Assembly: GCF_025118155.1 (NCBI RefSeq)
Contig: NW_026251393.1
Coordinates: 124,001-188,000, forward strand
From: Cokeromyces recurvatus
Taxonomy: Eukaryota > Mucoromycota > Mucoromycetes > Mucorales > Mucoraceae
Length of the DNA stretch: 64,000 bases
Direction: 5' to 3'
Below, in pieces: positions 35,801-47,616 of this stretch. Position numbers and translations under genes: made by a program. The notes beneath the pieces are model-generated. The model saw only the letters and a list, made by a program, of their open reading frames with translations. It was not told where the DNA came from and did no database searches. How positions within the stretch are numbered: the stretch's first letter is position 1; each line of letters opens with the position of its first letter.

Positions 35801-37437
35801 ATCACGTACAGCTATAGCCTGAACCATATTGAGTGGAACTTCATAAATACTTCCTCTTCTACCACCTCTCTGAGTTTCCATGACACGACTGGTTAAAGCC
35901 TTTGTTAGACTTTCAGCATCCACTTCCATCAAATAAGCAATAAAGTTCGCGACTGTTCAATATAAAAATGAATGAATATAAAGTCCTTTATATGTATATA
36001 TATAGATAGATGTATAGAATAGAGCACATAAATACTCACCATCAGCATCTGAGACCATGGAATGACCATTATCGTCTTCAACAAAGATAATATTACCCAA
36101 CCAAAGTATGACGGCTAATATTTTAAAGATTTCATCTTGTTCATGTTTTTGTAATCCAATAATATTCATAGCATTCTATGATACATATTAATTATTAAAT
36201 AGAACAATATACGCAAAAAAAAAAAGCACTTACTAAAGTTTCTTGAAAATCCTGGATATCATTAATACCATTTACATCCAAGCAGTTACTTTTACTTGTA
36301 TATAAATAGCTATCTGGGCCTTGAATACCAAAGGATTCTATTATAGTAAATTTTATAAGTTTTACATGTATATAGATTACATTATTCATTTAATAAATTA
36401 CGTTGATATTCCTGAGGAGCAGCCTTTGTGAGTTGATAAAAAATATGAAAATTTCGTTCATTATCAATTTGACCCACTACACGATTCTAATATAGAATAA
36501 ATACATAAACAAATACAGACATATAAATCTGAAGACACTATTGAATACTTACTTTTTCAAGTAGATAATTTGTGATGACAGCACCAACAGGCTCACCTTG
36601 ACTATTAAACTGAATTTCCAAATATTTACCCTATAATAATAAAAAACAGACGAATTTATATGTCGATAGATAGAAACGTTGATAATATACAGTATTAACT
36701 TACATGTCGACTAGAGTTATCATTGCGAAGTGTTTTTGCACAACCAAAACTTTCCAATAAAGGATTGGTTGCCAAGACCATTTCCTTAATTTCTTTGATT
36801 GAACTATTTTGGCCATTACCAGAAACAGCGGCGATATATTGCATAATTCTTTTGGCTGCCTCTGTTTTACCAGCACCTGATTCACCACTAATGATGATAC
36901 ATTGATTTTCTTTATAGCTGTTCATGTGATGATAAGATGATTCAGCAACAGCAAATACATGAGGTGGCATCTACAACTAAAGTTAGATGTTTGTTATTTT
37001 CAACTACATGCCACGTGGTATTTACCTCTAACAAGTTTTTCCCTTTATAACTAGCTAATATATCATCTGTATAAATACCCAAATCTCGAAAAGGATTAAC
37101 ACTAATGAGTACATGGCCAATATAAGTCTATAAAGCAAAAGTTAGAAAGCTGATATGCAAAGAACTTTTATATTTTGCATAAATACATAGATCTCGGCAT
37201 TTTGCCATCTTTTTTGCAAGTTATCATTTATAGCTTCGTTTGTAATTTTTGTAAGTAGTGTCATATCAGAAACACCCACTTGTTTCTTTTTAACACCTTC
37301 TTTCCAATCAGCCCTTACAGGACGGTTAGCTTTAATAGCTTTCTTTTCCGTCTTTTTTCCTAGTATTTTCTACATTCTATATTAACACATGTATGCAAAT
37401 AATATATATATATGTATATTTGAGTTACTTTGGCCAT
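32834..37437 (-). CDS. Class I myosin (Myo3/Myo5 type) with SH3 and acidic tail
   Basis: Many short introns divide this gene; exon 1 encodes only MAK (37437-37429). It drives actin-based endocytosis at the membrane. In order: P-loop GESGAGKT, switch-1 NDNSSRHGK, the TEDS-site region [11 protein letters not shown] (Ser at the regulatory position, the p21-activated kinase site in fungal class I myosins), switch-2 [16 protein letters not shown] and the actin-binding [13 protein letters not shown]. Then follow two IQ-like motifs ([25 protein letters not shown]), a TH1 lipid-binding domain, a proline-rich stretch, one SH3 domain ([14 protein letters not shown] ... [11 protein letters not shown]), more polyproline, and an acidic end DDDDDDEW for Arp2/3 activation. 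The order is complete for this class. It is divergent from H2A.Z. Confidence 0.95.
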
Positions 37438-38340
37438 ATTTTATTATAAAGGAACAAACAAAAAAGAAAAGAAAAACGAGTTGAAGAAGAAAAAAAAAAA
37501 AGAAAAAAAAAGTATAGTACAAAATTAGGGTCACACACATAAAATAAAATCATTCTACAAACGAATAAGGTATTCTTGAACAGGAAGAGAAAAGTCACAG
37601 CATGTCTTTATAATGGCTTCTTTATTAAAACATAATATAACAATTACTATCTCTTTTCTCCCTCGTTCCTTATATATACATATATATCTTATCAATATGA
37701 TAAACCCCGAATTGGAATAATTTCATTGTTAAAACTATAGTAAATGGAGATATTTTAGCCCTGTTATGGCATTATCTTAATTTAACTAAAAGAAGAAGAA
37801 AAAGCTAGTATAAATTAAAACGAAATATTCAATCAAGCTCGAAATATAGACATCAAATCAGATGTGTTCATTTGACTTGAGAATATAGTCTATCACACAT
37901 TTACAGTCTCATTTTGTTTTATTTTTGTTTTGTTCTATTTAATTTATATAATATTGATACTTTACTACATATCTTGTGTTAAATAAGGCGTTGTCATTAT
38001 TGAAGTAAATAATGCAAACACAAGTAAATTCTATCCCTAGATTAAAGATGAAAGAACTGGAGTAAATTTAATTTATTGAAATAAGATTTTTCATGACTCT
38101 TATTGGTTGCAATAAAAAGTAAAATCATTTCTCTTCTGCGGCGCGTCTTTTTAAGTTTATTTTATTTTATTTCATTTTTTTAAATCTACCATAAAGGAGA
38201 AGTCTATATAAACTTTGTTCATTTCCCTTTGTTTAATCTTCTCTCTGTCTCTATCTTTTCTTTTCTTTTTTCCTTTTTTTTTCCTTTTTTTTTTCATAAT
38301 AAATACATATTATTAAATCATAGTTTAATTACATCACATA
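37438..38340. other. Divergent promoter between myosin I and H2A.Z
   Basis: This 0.9-kb shared upstream region has a reverse CCAAT box (ATTGG at 38102-38106) and a GC-rich GCGGCGCGTC (38138-38147), which contains ACGCG on the minus strand. It ends in a pyrimidine-rich leader (38230-38295) before H2A.Z. No coding sequence is seen. Confidence 0.5.
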
Positions 38341-38882
38341 ATGGTAAATTTACTTTAGATATAAAAAAAACTTTTTTTTTCCTCTTTTACTAATTTTATA
38401 TATAGGCTGATAGTGCACCTGATAATAACATAAATAAACAAGACCATAAAGAAAAGGTTCCTACTTTATCTCAATCTGCTCGATCTGGGCTTCAGGTAAT
38501 AGATACAACTAATTAAGCAAAACACAACTTTTTTTTTCCTTTTTTCCTTTTTTTTTATTCTAATCCGAAAACGTAGTTTCCTGTAGGTCGTATTCATCGT
38601 TATTTAAAGGCAAGAGGACATAATCATGCACGTGTTGGAGCAAAGGCTGCAGTCTATACAGCCGCCATTCTTGAATATCTTACAGCAGAAGTTCTTGAAT
38701 TGGCTGGTAATGCTACAAAGGATCTTAAAGTAAAACGTATTACACCAAGACATTTACAATTAGCTATTCGTGGTGATGAAGAGCTTGACGCGCTTATTAA
38801 AGCCACTATTGCTGGTGGTGGTGTTCTTCCTCATATTCACAAATCACTCATTGGAAACGCAAAGACTGGAAAGAAGATGTAA
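38341..38882 (+). CDS. HTZ1: Histone variant H2A.Z
   Basis: Three exons: an ATG-only first exon (38341-38343), 38406-38495 and 38577-38882, giving 132 aa. The variant replaces H2A near promoters. Diagnostic H2A.Z features are [50 protein letters not shown], the docking-domain [26 protein letters not shown] and the short tail [10 protein letters not shown]. Canonical H2A would have an SQ-type end and different acidic-patch residues. The Lys-poor, Asn/Asp-rich N-tail ([11 protein letters not shown]) is unusual for H2A.Z, which commonly carries Gly-Lys acetylation sites. The intron directly after ATG was chosen because GTAAAT follows and ADSA is in frame. Confidence 0.95.
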
Positions 38883-39031
38883 TGAATTTTCTTATGTATA
38901 AAAATATGAACTATATAAAGTGTGGCTTATAAATACTATATACAAGTTTATTCTATATATCTTCAAGATAGCTATAATTTGTATAAAGTTAGTAAAAAGA
39001 CAAAAAAAACAGGTTTGACAGTATGTATGTA

Positions 39032-39799
39032 TTATACCTCTTTAAATAGGTTATAATTAACCTGTGAAACACTTCTTTTAGTAATATTAGAAGGCTGATG
39101 TTCGGTCTATTTAACAATAGACATGATTAGTCACTGTGAATATACATATATTTTGTATTTGTATACATCTATCTATTTATATACCTTCGCCCTTTTTGAT
39201 AATCTATTATTGCTTTCATAAGATTTTGTTGGTGCTCGTATAAATGTTGGCCTTGAAGTAGGTCGTTTAATTGAAGAATTATAAATAGTTACGCTTTAAT
39301 GTAAAACAGTTAATATTCAATATGTATATATTTTTTAAATACACTACTTGTTCATACATTTTATCCGTTTCTTTCTTTGTTTGCTGAAACAATTTACTCA
39401 TCGTAGATTGTCCTATGATTTCATTATATTAGTTGAATGCGACTATTAGCTTACAATATACTTTACTTGCTGATTCATAAGTCCGTTTTCCTTTAGTAGA
39501 AACAAGTCCATGCAACACTTTGATAGATCTCTTTTCTTTTTCATTTTGAATCTTGTTATATTGACTCTTAATCTTATTTTTAATCATTTCCTTTTTCTTT
39601 TCGTTTTCTTCGACTCGTTTCTAAGACATATATTTATATATATGCTGGTGAATAATCAAGTATTTTTTTTTGAAAGTATTTAGTTTATAATACCAAATAA
39701 AACTGTCTCCATTGTGTTGCATCAGCATGTAATCCTTGTTTGTATTCATCTCGGAAATCCTTAAATTGCAAACAATGTTTTAACCATAATTCTATTATT

Positions 39800-39837
<38 letters not shown>

Positions 39838-40184
39838 AAAGTTAATACCTTATTATTATCGAATATTTAATTTATCATACCATCTGATTCTAAGACGATA
39901 TCCTTTATGGGTGATAAGTCAGTCATCGTTAACGATTACGTGGATATGCAAAACTTACTGGATTGGCTCGTTCAATTCTATAAAGTTGTTGTGGAGTTGC
40001 ATGAACAAGTGAAGATTTTATTAATGAATAGGGCACACAGCCAACATCAGTCAGAGCTATAGAGTGTAGTCTTATTAGAAATATTCCCCTTTTAGGGCAG
40101 ACACTTTTATTTGCTATTACCATCCAAGTATTTTGATAATAGATCTTGACATGTTGTCTTTAGTGATTTTACAGTTTTAGGCAT
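39032..40184 (-). CDS. Elongin A
   Basis: Eight small exons (40184-40121, 40056-39959, 39902-39881, 39791-39694, 39620-39467, 39412-39358, 39293-39185, 39106-39032) join with perfect phase to 224 aa. Elongin A pairs with Elongin C, acting in RNA polymerase II elongation and as the substrate adaptor of a ubiquitin ligase. The core is ALTDVGCVPYSLIKSSL, ATPQQLYRIERANP, then ESDELWLKHCLQFKDFRDEY: the Elongin A box (L-x-D-[VI]-G-x-x-P-Y) and the following F-box-like helices. The remainder is basic coiled coil, then a disordered tail. A 35-nt pure A tract sits in intron 3 (39801-39835). The 22-nt exon 3 is very small but needed to complete ESDELW. Confidence 0.88.
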
Positions 40185-40807
40185 AGGTACTCTCTTTTTT
40201 TTTTTTTTTTTTAAAAAAAAAGAAAGAACATAATTTAATCACTACGAAACAGACTACAAATGATGAAACACAAAATAAAATAAAAACTCATAGCAAATAA
40301 AAATTGTTTAGCTATAACCATATAAAATATGCAATCTCATTCTCTTCCTTTTTTTTTTTCTCTCGTGCTCAAAAGGGGGTAGGTGCTTTTCCGTTTTTTC
40401 TTTTTTTCCTTTTTTTTTTAATTTATATTATAAATTAGTTTCGATGTATTTGGTAGTTGAAAGACTTGCGCTCAGTTAGGGCTATCAAAAGCTGTAAATG
40501 AATTAACAATACAATAGAGTGTCAGATGACTCGTTTTAATATGCACTGTTCAAGTATATACACATAATATGTAATTTAGTAGGCTCATATTATATTGGAA
40601 TTAAGCATCATGCTTATGTTGAATAGTCTCCTGTAGACGCATAATGTAGACCTTTTTTTTTTTTTCTTTTGTATGCAAATAAAAAGAAAGGAAAAACTCT
40701 GTGTATGGATACATGTCTCCTTTACAATTTCTCTCTCTTTTTTTTTAAAAAAAAATATTTTTATATTTTTTTTTAATTTCTCTCTTTCTTTCTTTCTTAT
40801 CTATAAC
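40185..40807. other. Divergent intergenic region (Elongin A / OPT transporter)
   Basis: It includes T runs at 40196-40212, 40351-40361 and 40651-40665. The OPT leader is pyrimidine-rich (CTTT repeats 40781-40798). No other gene is seen. Confidence 0.5.
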
Positions 40808-43600
40808 ATGAGTGATAATAGAGTTAAAAGACAATTATCAATAGAGCATGTAGAAACTGAAGAAAAAACGAATGAAACCAATATAATAAAAGAAATTGAA
40901 GACGAAGTAGAACTCATAAAAGAAGATTTGCCTATTGATAAATTTGATAAGCAATCTGTTGAAGATGAAGAAGATATTGATATACAAGTAGTGAATGAAT
41001 TAGCAACCATGAAAGATGATACATCTTTACCTTGTTTTACTTTACGAGTATTTGTGACAGGAATTGTATGCTCTTGAGTTCCCTCCCTCACCTTCCCCTC
41101 GTCCTCCTTTTTTTTTTTTTTTTTTTTTTTAAATCATTTATATCTTATCTATTCCTGTTGTTCTTTTGTTTTTTTGTAGGCTTTAGCTTGTCTTAGTTCA
41201 TCTGTACATCAATTAATGGTATTTAAGCCGGTGGGGATACCACTGACAAATACATTTATGCTTATGATTGCCTATGTCTTTTGTACAGCTTGGGCAAAGT
41301 ATTTACCTTTGAGTAGTAACTGGCTAAATCCAGGACCATTCAATATAAAGGAACATACATGTATATATGTAATTGTATCTGCTGCAAACACTTCAGCTTA
41401 TGCAACCTATATTTTGTCAGCACAAAATCTTTATTATCATCATACGCCTGGCGCAGCAGGATCGATTTTATTATTGTTAGCAACACAGATGGTAGGCTAT
41501 GGTATCGCTGGTCAATTAAGGTATTTTCTTGTTTACCCTTCAAACATGATCTGGCCTACTTCGTTACCTACTGTTTCGTTACTAAGAACCTTAAATACCA
41601 CAAACTCATTCCGACAGACACGCATTTTCTTTATCGTCTTTGCTGCCACATTTGTATATGAATTTATTCCACAATATATCATGCCCTTCTTAGGAGGCAT
41701 CTCAATCCTATGTATCATCAAGACCAATTCAGTCTGGATTCAACGTCTCTTTGGTGGCTTATCTGTGAATGAAGGTTTAGGAATCCTTCAATTAAGCTTT
41801 GATTGGAATTATCTTTCAAGTCCAAGTCCACTCGTCTTACCACTTTGGGTTCAATTAAATATTTATACAGGAATTCTATTACTTTGGATCTTGGCACCCA
41901 CTCTTTATTATTTCAATATCTGGAATGCACAAAGCTTCCCATTTCTGTCTAATTCGATATTTCAATTATTACCAAATGGGACCTCAGTCGTCTACCCCCA
42001 ACAGTATGTACTGGGCGATACGAATGATGCATTAAATCAAACAGCCTTATTAGAGATCGGGAAACCCCATTTTTCCACCATTGTCGCTGTTCAATATATC
42101 TTTGTTAATTTTGCGATAACGGCTTCTATTATGCATATTGCATTATTTTATGGGAAAGATATTTGGCAGGGCTTCAGATCAAGTCTTCAAAGTTTTTTTA
42201 AACATTCAAAAGATCAGCATTACAAAGAAGACCCACATATGCAAATGATGGCCTTTTATCCAGAGGTAATATTGCATATACGTAATACGTATATATATAT
42301 GTTATATACTTTTATTATAGGTTCCAGCTAGTTGGTATTATTTAATTTATGTTGGAGGTATTGGATTAAATATAGTTGTGTCATACATGAATTCAAGTCA
42401 ATTACCATGGTGGGGTGTTATTCTGGCCATCACCATGTCCACAGTATTATCACTTCCTTTAAATATGATTACAGCAATAACAGGATCTGGATTTGGATTA
42501 AATGTTTTCGCTGAAATGATATGTGGATTTATTCTTCCTGGATTACCAGGTACTTGTCAAAAAAAAAAAAAGGTTGATTGAATAAACGTATATAGTACTT
42601 ATGATATTGATAATAGTGGCCAACATGTATTTCAAGACATTAGGATTTAATACATTAAGTCAAGCAGGAACAATGGCAAGTGATTTAAAGATTGGACATT
42701 ATTTGAAAGTACCACCCAGACTTATTTTTATGAATCAAATGCTTGGTACATGTATTGGATGTATATTTAATTATATTGTTAATCATGTAAGGAAAAAAAA
42801 AAGAAAAGAAAAGAAAGAGGGGGAAACACATAATAACATGAAAGCTTATATCATGTTAGAGTATTGTTAATTCACAAAGAGATGTTTTACTCAATCCAAC
42901 AGGGAATAATATCTGGAATGGTGCTACTCCACAGGTATAAAAATCAAATAGTTATTATGAGTATATGCATGTATATATATAAATATTATTATGTAGACAA
43001 TTAATTCTGCTGCTATTACATGGGGCGCAATAGGGCCTATGAATATGTTTGGACCAGATTCAAACTATTATATCATTTTATGGGCTTTTCTTGTACGTAT
43101 AGAGACAACAAGAATGTATTAAATCATATTACTGAATAGTGATATCATACATAGATTGGTTTCTTTTTACCTGTACCTTGTTGGATACTACATCGCTATT
43201 ATCCTAAAATTAAATTTTTTAAATATGTTAATATTCCGATGATTTTAGTCGGTTTAACTATTGTTCCAGGTACAGCAACGAGCTGGATTACGATTTCATT
43301 TATAATTGTCCTTGTATCACAATATTATATCAAAAGACGTCATAGACAATGGTTTATAAAATATAACTATTTAATATCAACTGCATTAGATTCAGGTACA
43401 TCTTTAATGGTCTTTATCATTGCCATGTCGTTGTATGGTGGTGTTAGTGGCAAGTCGTATCCTTTTCCTTCTTGGTGGGGGAATAGAACAGGTAATTACC
43501 ACGATTTATGCAGAATTATATGTTACGCAATGTATAATCACTTTATTTATTTATTTTAGATTTAAAATACATTGATTACTGTTGTGCGGCTTGTACATAG
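40808..43600 (+). CDS. OPT-family oligopeptide/siderophore transporter
   Basis: Eight or more exons; firm boundaries include 40808-41065, 41180-42265, 42321-42549, 42617-42786, an exon starting near 42858 and a last exon ending at TAG 43600. The protein has an acidic ~80-residue cytosolic N-terminus and about 12-14 membrane segments. OPT signatures seen are the N-terminal NPGPFNIKEH, the QMVGYGIAGQLR segment, YPSNMIWP, the SQAGTMASDLKIGHYLKVPPR loop, IVNSQRDVLLNPTGNNIWNG, and WGAIGPMNMFGPDSNYY. These are the landmarks of fungal PTR2-independent oligopeptide transporters, which use proton-driven uptake of tetra- and pentapeptides or related chelates at the plasma membrane. The last exon encodes only DLKYIDYCCAACT, a Cys-rich end typical of this family. 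Substrate is not deducible. Confidence 0.92.
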
Positions 43601-43656
43601 TCTTTATATATATATTTATATATTATTTACAATAAGCCATTCTACTCATATTATAT

Positions 43657-45054
43657 TTAAAATGCAGCATCATAGACAGAAAGACAAGATATTGGATCCT
43701 TATAATCTAATATAGATACTTGGATCATTAATAATAATAATAATAATAAAACACTATGTATACACATTACCTAAGCTTATATTTGGATCACAAGAGCATT
43801 TATCGCGATATTCTGGTTCACTAGGACAATGAGTATAAGCAGAGTGTCTATAACCAATATCATTAAAGAAATGAAATTTATCTTTATGAAGCATAAGTGA
43901 AGCCGCAATTGAATGAACAGGCGCATCACCCCATCTTTCATAAAAGAAACCTCCTGATTGATCAAGATAATGAAAGAATTTAAGATAATCATTTGAACGC
44001 CATAGTTCAAGAGAAGCAATTTCAAAGTTAGTCCAAAAATGACAACCATTATAAGACTCTTCATCCTTTGATGCAACAAACTTGATTAAAGAATCCTCCT
44101 TTGATGGCCAATGAGCTACTACATCTGGATGATCTCTTTTAAAGTTCATTACTGTCTGCCATAATGAAGGGACTGTTTGAGGGAATTCTGTGAATGTAAT
44201 GGTGAAGCCTATTATAATTGATAAATTAACACAGTGTTGAATTATTTATTTGTTTTATAACAAACGTACCATATTTCTTGTTATTGTTTCTCATAAATTT
44301 GAACACATCATAATCAATATCACAGGTATAATCAACATAAGGTTCAATTCTCCAATAATAATCGTATTCATCTAATAAAGGATGTCTAAAAAAGAACCCA
44401 CTCTGAAATCTATTATTTGATTATAAATCAATACTCCAAATGTATGTATATACAATCAATGTATATATTTATATGTATGTATGTATATACACTATATGTA
44501 TATATTTATATGTATGTATGTATGTATATACACTATATGTATATATTTATATCTATATACACATGTATAACAAAGAAAGTAGATACATACCTACACATAT
44601 GTCTATAAGATTCACTATCTGCATAAGGAACATTCATCTTTGCCATTTCAGCTCGACTCTCAGCAGCCAAGGTTTGGTTAATATAATCGGGATATCCCCA
44701 CATCTGTTGATCTACCTTTCCGTACTTTGTTTCTGCTCTTGTCAACGCAGATGTTCTTTCTTTAAATTCCTCAGTAAAGTAATCATCATTTAAAAAAACG
44801 TAAGGATAATTGAATTTTGAATTAAACGTCTTCTCTAGTTGCACCATGGTTGACATGATACCATCTAATTCACTATTTCGAACTAAAACTACAAAACAGG
44901 CTTTTACTGGGCGGTTATCATTGTAGGTTACAAGCGTATTATCTGATGACTTTGGAGAAGAAATAAAGGTATTATATGACACAAGTATCAAAAAAATACC
45001 TAATAATGATAGAATAAAAGATCTTGTTTTACTACTATCCATATAGAATTTCAT
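43657..45054 (-). CDS. Golgi alpha-1,2-mannosyltransferase, GT15 (KRE2/MNT1 family)
   Basis: About five exons. The protein is a type II Golgi enzyme: a short N-terminus, one hydrophobic anchor (FILSLLGIFLILVSYN), a stem, then the GT15 domain. It adds mannose to O- and N-glycans from GDP-mannose. Motifs in order: [72 protein letters not shown] (metal and sugar binding), CHFWTNFEIASLELWRS, GGFFYERWGDAPVHSIAASL and DIGYRHSAYTHCP. The last small exon gives DYKDPISC, matching the family end. I chose the ATG at 45054 (MKFYMDSSK) because the longer frame upstream adds a second hydrophobic stretch from CT-repeat sequence. Confidence 0.93.
44455..44565. repeat. Intronic AT minisatellite in the mannosyltransferase gene
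   Basis: A unit of about 37-41 nt (GTATATATTTATATGTATGT... ending TACACTATAT) is repeated at about 44461 and 44498, with a partial third copy from about 44539. It fills most of one intron. Confidence 0.7.
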
Positions 45055-45641
45055 TTCAATTTTAATGGAAAAGAAAAAAAAAAGAGAGAGAGAGAGAGAG
45101 AGAAGGGTAAAGACTATTATTGTCTTTCTGAAAGATAATCTGATATTGAAAATTAGGGCTAATTTTGACACAAACTTGATTTTCTTTAGACTCCTTTATT
45201 AATTTTCAGTCTATTTTTTTAAAGCTTCCATATTTAGTAGATTTAAAAGACAGTTATTTGAGTGATATATGTGTTCATTAATTGTTGAATTATTCTTTTA
45301 ATATGAACTATAGCATATATAATAAATCATATAAAATTAAAAGTATATTATATATCAGAAAATAATAACTACATGCAGTTATCATCAAATTGATTACTTG
45401 TTAATCAATCTTTATTTTACATTCGTTTTTTTGACTCATTATTATAAATATTCCCCGAAGAAAATAACTATTTACAACAGCAATAGCTCTTGATTTCAAA
45501 AAGAAAAAAAGAATAATTAATAAAGTTAATAAATTTATCTTTTTTTTTTTCCCCTCGAAAACCAAATTTTATTGGTGTAAAGACAAAATCCTTCAATAAT
45601 ATAATACTTGCTTCAGCAAGAATAGCAGAAAATGTTGAAAA

Positions 45642-45688
<47 letters not shown>

Positions 45689-46237
45689 GTATTTTACATC
45701 ATCAAGTATATGATTTCCGTATTTAACATGAATATTATACTTTGGACATTACTCAACTGTTTTTAGCCTTTTCATATTCTTGTATTGATAAAACATAAAA
45801 AAAAAATCAATAAATCAAAAAATCAGCTTTCAACGATCGCATTTTGTAAATGTATTTGTTTGTGTTTCATATAAATTTCTAAAAATGTAATTTAAAGTCA
45901 CTTTTAGCTTTGTCTTGTATTTTGATTTGTATTCTTGATGTTTCTAACGTATTGGATGTTAAACTAATGGGGAAACCAAAAATTTAAAGTAGATAGATAT
46001 TGTAAATAAGAGTATGCAAATGATTTCTTTTTTATTTCTAAAAAAAAAAAAAAAAATGTAAAAAGATTCTCCATGATTCGAAATTAGTTGGCATAGCAAT
46101 AAGAATTTATAGTGGAATGAAACCAAATTAGCTCACAAGACTTTATTTAAATTACTTTGATTTCTGTTTATACATAAGGATGAACATTTTTATTTTTTTT
46201 TAAAAAAAAGAAGCAAAAATTCACTTTATTTATATGC
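45055..46237. other. 1.2-kb intergenic region with A40 tract
   Basis: Upstream of the mannosyltransferase gene. A pure A40 tract (45645-45684) follows a short unique sequence, and A15 occurs near 46040. A GA repeat (45083-45102) lies just upstream of the ATG. No gene was recognised. Confidence 0.5.
45645..45684. repeat. Pure A40 tract in intergenic DNA
   Basis: 40 uninterrupted A after ...GAAAATGT and before TCCCGTATTT. It is not close to either neighbouring ATG, so a promoter role is less likely than for the others. Confidence 0.9.
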
Positions 46238-46868
46238 TCATTTTAAATGAATAGGATAAAAGCATACATTAAAACCTTTATAAATGCCTTGTTCAAGAAA
46301 CACGTCTGTTGAAGTAAAGCCAACTGTAATATGAGGCCAGAATGACTATAATAATCATAAAACAAAAGGGATTAATATATACATGTGTACTCTCTTTATT
46401 ATTATTATTATCTTGTACGTTAGGATCAAAAAGGGCTGTATTCCCATCTTTTCTAGCATATAATTGGAATATCTTTTTACGTATCCCAATCAAGTCGGAT
46501 GATTTTACAATGATTTGATAAACAATTCTATTCTTATTTTCGATCACAACATCTTCTTTTCCAATACATATAATTTCGACTTTACTTTTTTGAATAGTAT
46601 CAGAGATAGCAATTTTATTTAAGTCATCAATTGTAACACCAGCTGTAGCAAGTACTGTAAACTCTGGCGGTGAAATAACTGTAATATGCGCTTCTCCTAA
46701 TATAAAAATGTAATAAACATAAAATATGTATATATGTTTGTACGAGTAGAGTAAATGTACATCATTACCTCGACTCAATAAAGGCACTTTATGGGTAGTA
46801 TTAAGAAAATCAAAAATAGGTTTGACATATTGAAAATCGAAATTCATTGCCAGCCATGAGGAGTTTCC

Positions 46869-46901
<33 letters not shown>

Positions 46902-47220
46902 TGTATTTGTTATTTATTATGCTAGGGGAAATAGTCAATAATTCTTTACCATCAGAGTGCTCAATAAAAGGTAAATCCTCGGTATTTAAAATTCTTTTAT
47001 CGATGGTAATAAATCTACCTTTATATAGACAATAAATAAGAATAAATGTATATACAATTCGGCTATAATTACTACCTCGATATGGAACACCCAAAGGCGT
47101 TTTAAAAGCAATTTGATAATCATTATTATGTCTATTACCATCATTTATGTATGCAGCTTGAAGGCCGCTAATGATTATATTAATTATAGATAAAGATAAT
47201 AATAATGTTATCTTGATCAT
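46238..47220 (-). CDS. Secreted 2H-phosphoesterase-like protein
   Basis: Five exons with matching phases; the last is 46345-46238. A signal peptide (MIKITLLLSLSIINIIISGLQA) is followed by a domain containing two H-x-[T/S]-hydrophobic motifs about 120 residues apart: EAHITVISPPEF and FWPHITVGFTSTDVF. Paired HxT/Sx motifs are the hallmark of the 2H phosphoesterase superfamily, which hydrolyses cyclic nucleotides or 2',3'-cyclic RNA ends. Spacing and the WLAMNFDFQYVKP lead-in agree with this fold. The substrate of the secreted fungal version is not known to me. A longer frame upstream adds more hydrophobic residues, but the Met at 47220 gives a normal signal peptide. It is in tandem with the mannosyltransferase (same strand), probably independent. 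Confidence 0.7.
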
Positions 47221-47616
47221 TATACGAGTTATAAAAAGAAAATAAAAGAAAAGAAACAAGAAAAGTGAACATAATAATAATAATAATAATATGTAACCAA
47301 GAAAAAAGAACATTTTTTTAGCCAATCAACACAACTTATTGTACACACAAAGATTATAATGCATTTTTTTTTCTTTTTTCAAGTAAATCAAACATGTAAT
47401 AGAGCTTTAAAGCTCAAAGTCAATAACAGACACAAAGTTAGTTTTAGTAATTATTATATTATTATTTTTAATTATTATGTTATTTATTATTATGGACATT
47501 ATTATATAGTATATATTTTGTACATGTTATATATAGTATCGTATTTAGATATAATTATATAGAGGCTTTTTTTTCTTTTTTTTTTCTTTTTTTTTTTTGT
47601 TAATAAAGTTTTTATC
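47221..47616. other. AT-rich intergenic spacer
   Basis: TTA/ATA repeats at 47272-47291 and 47455-47500 and T runs at 47569-47598, next to the Zds stop codon. No gene is seen. Confidence 0.5.

Noticed and set aside
44417..44793. Two plus-strand frames across the mannosyltransferase gene
   Set aside because: They translate an intronic microsatellite and antisense of GT15 exons.
45541..45684. Possible retroposed sequence with poly(A) tail
   Set aside because: A40 is preceded by only a short unique sequence; no flanking duplication or parent gene could be recognised.
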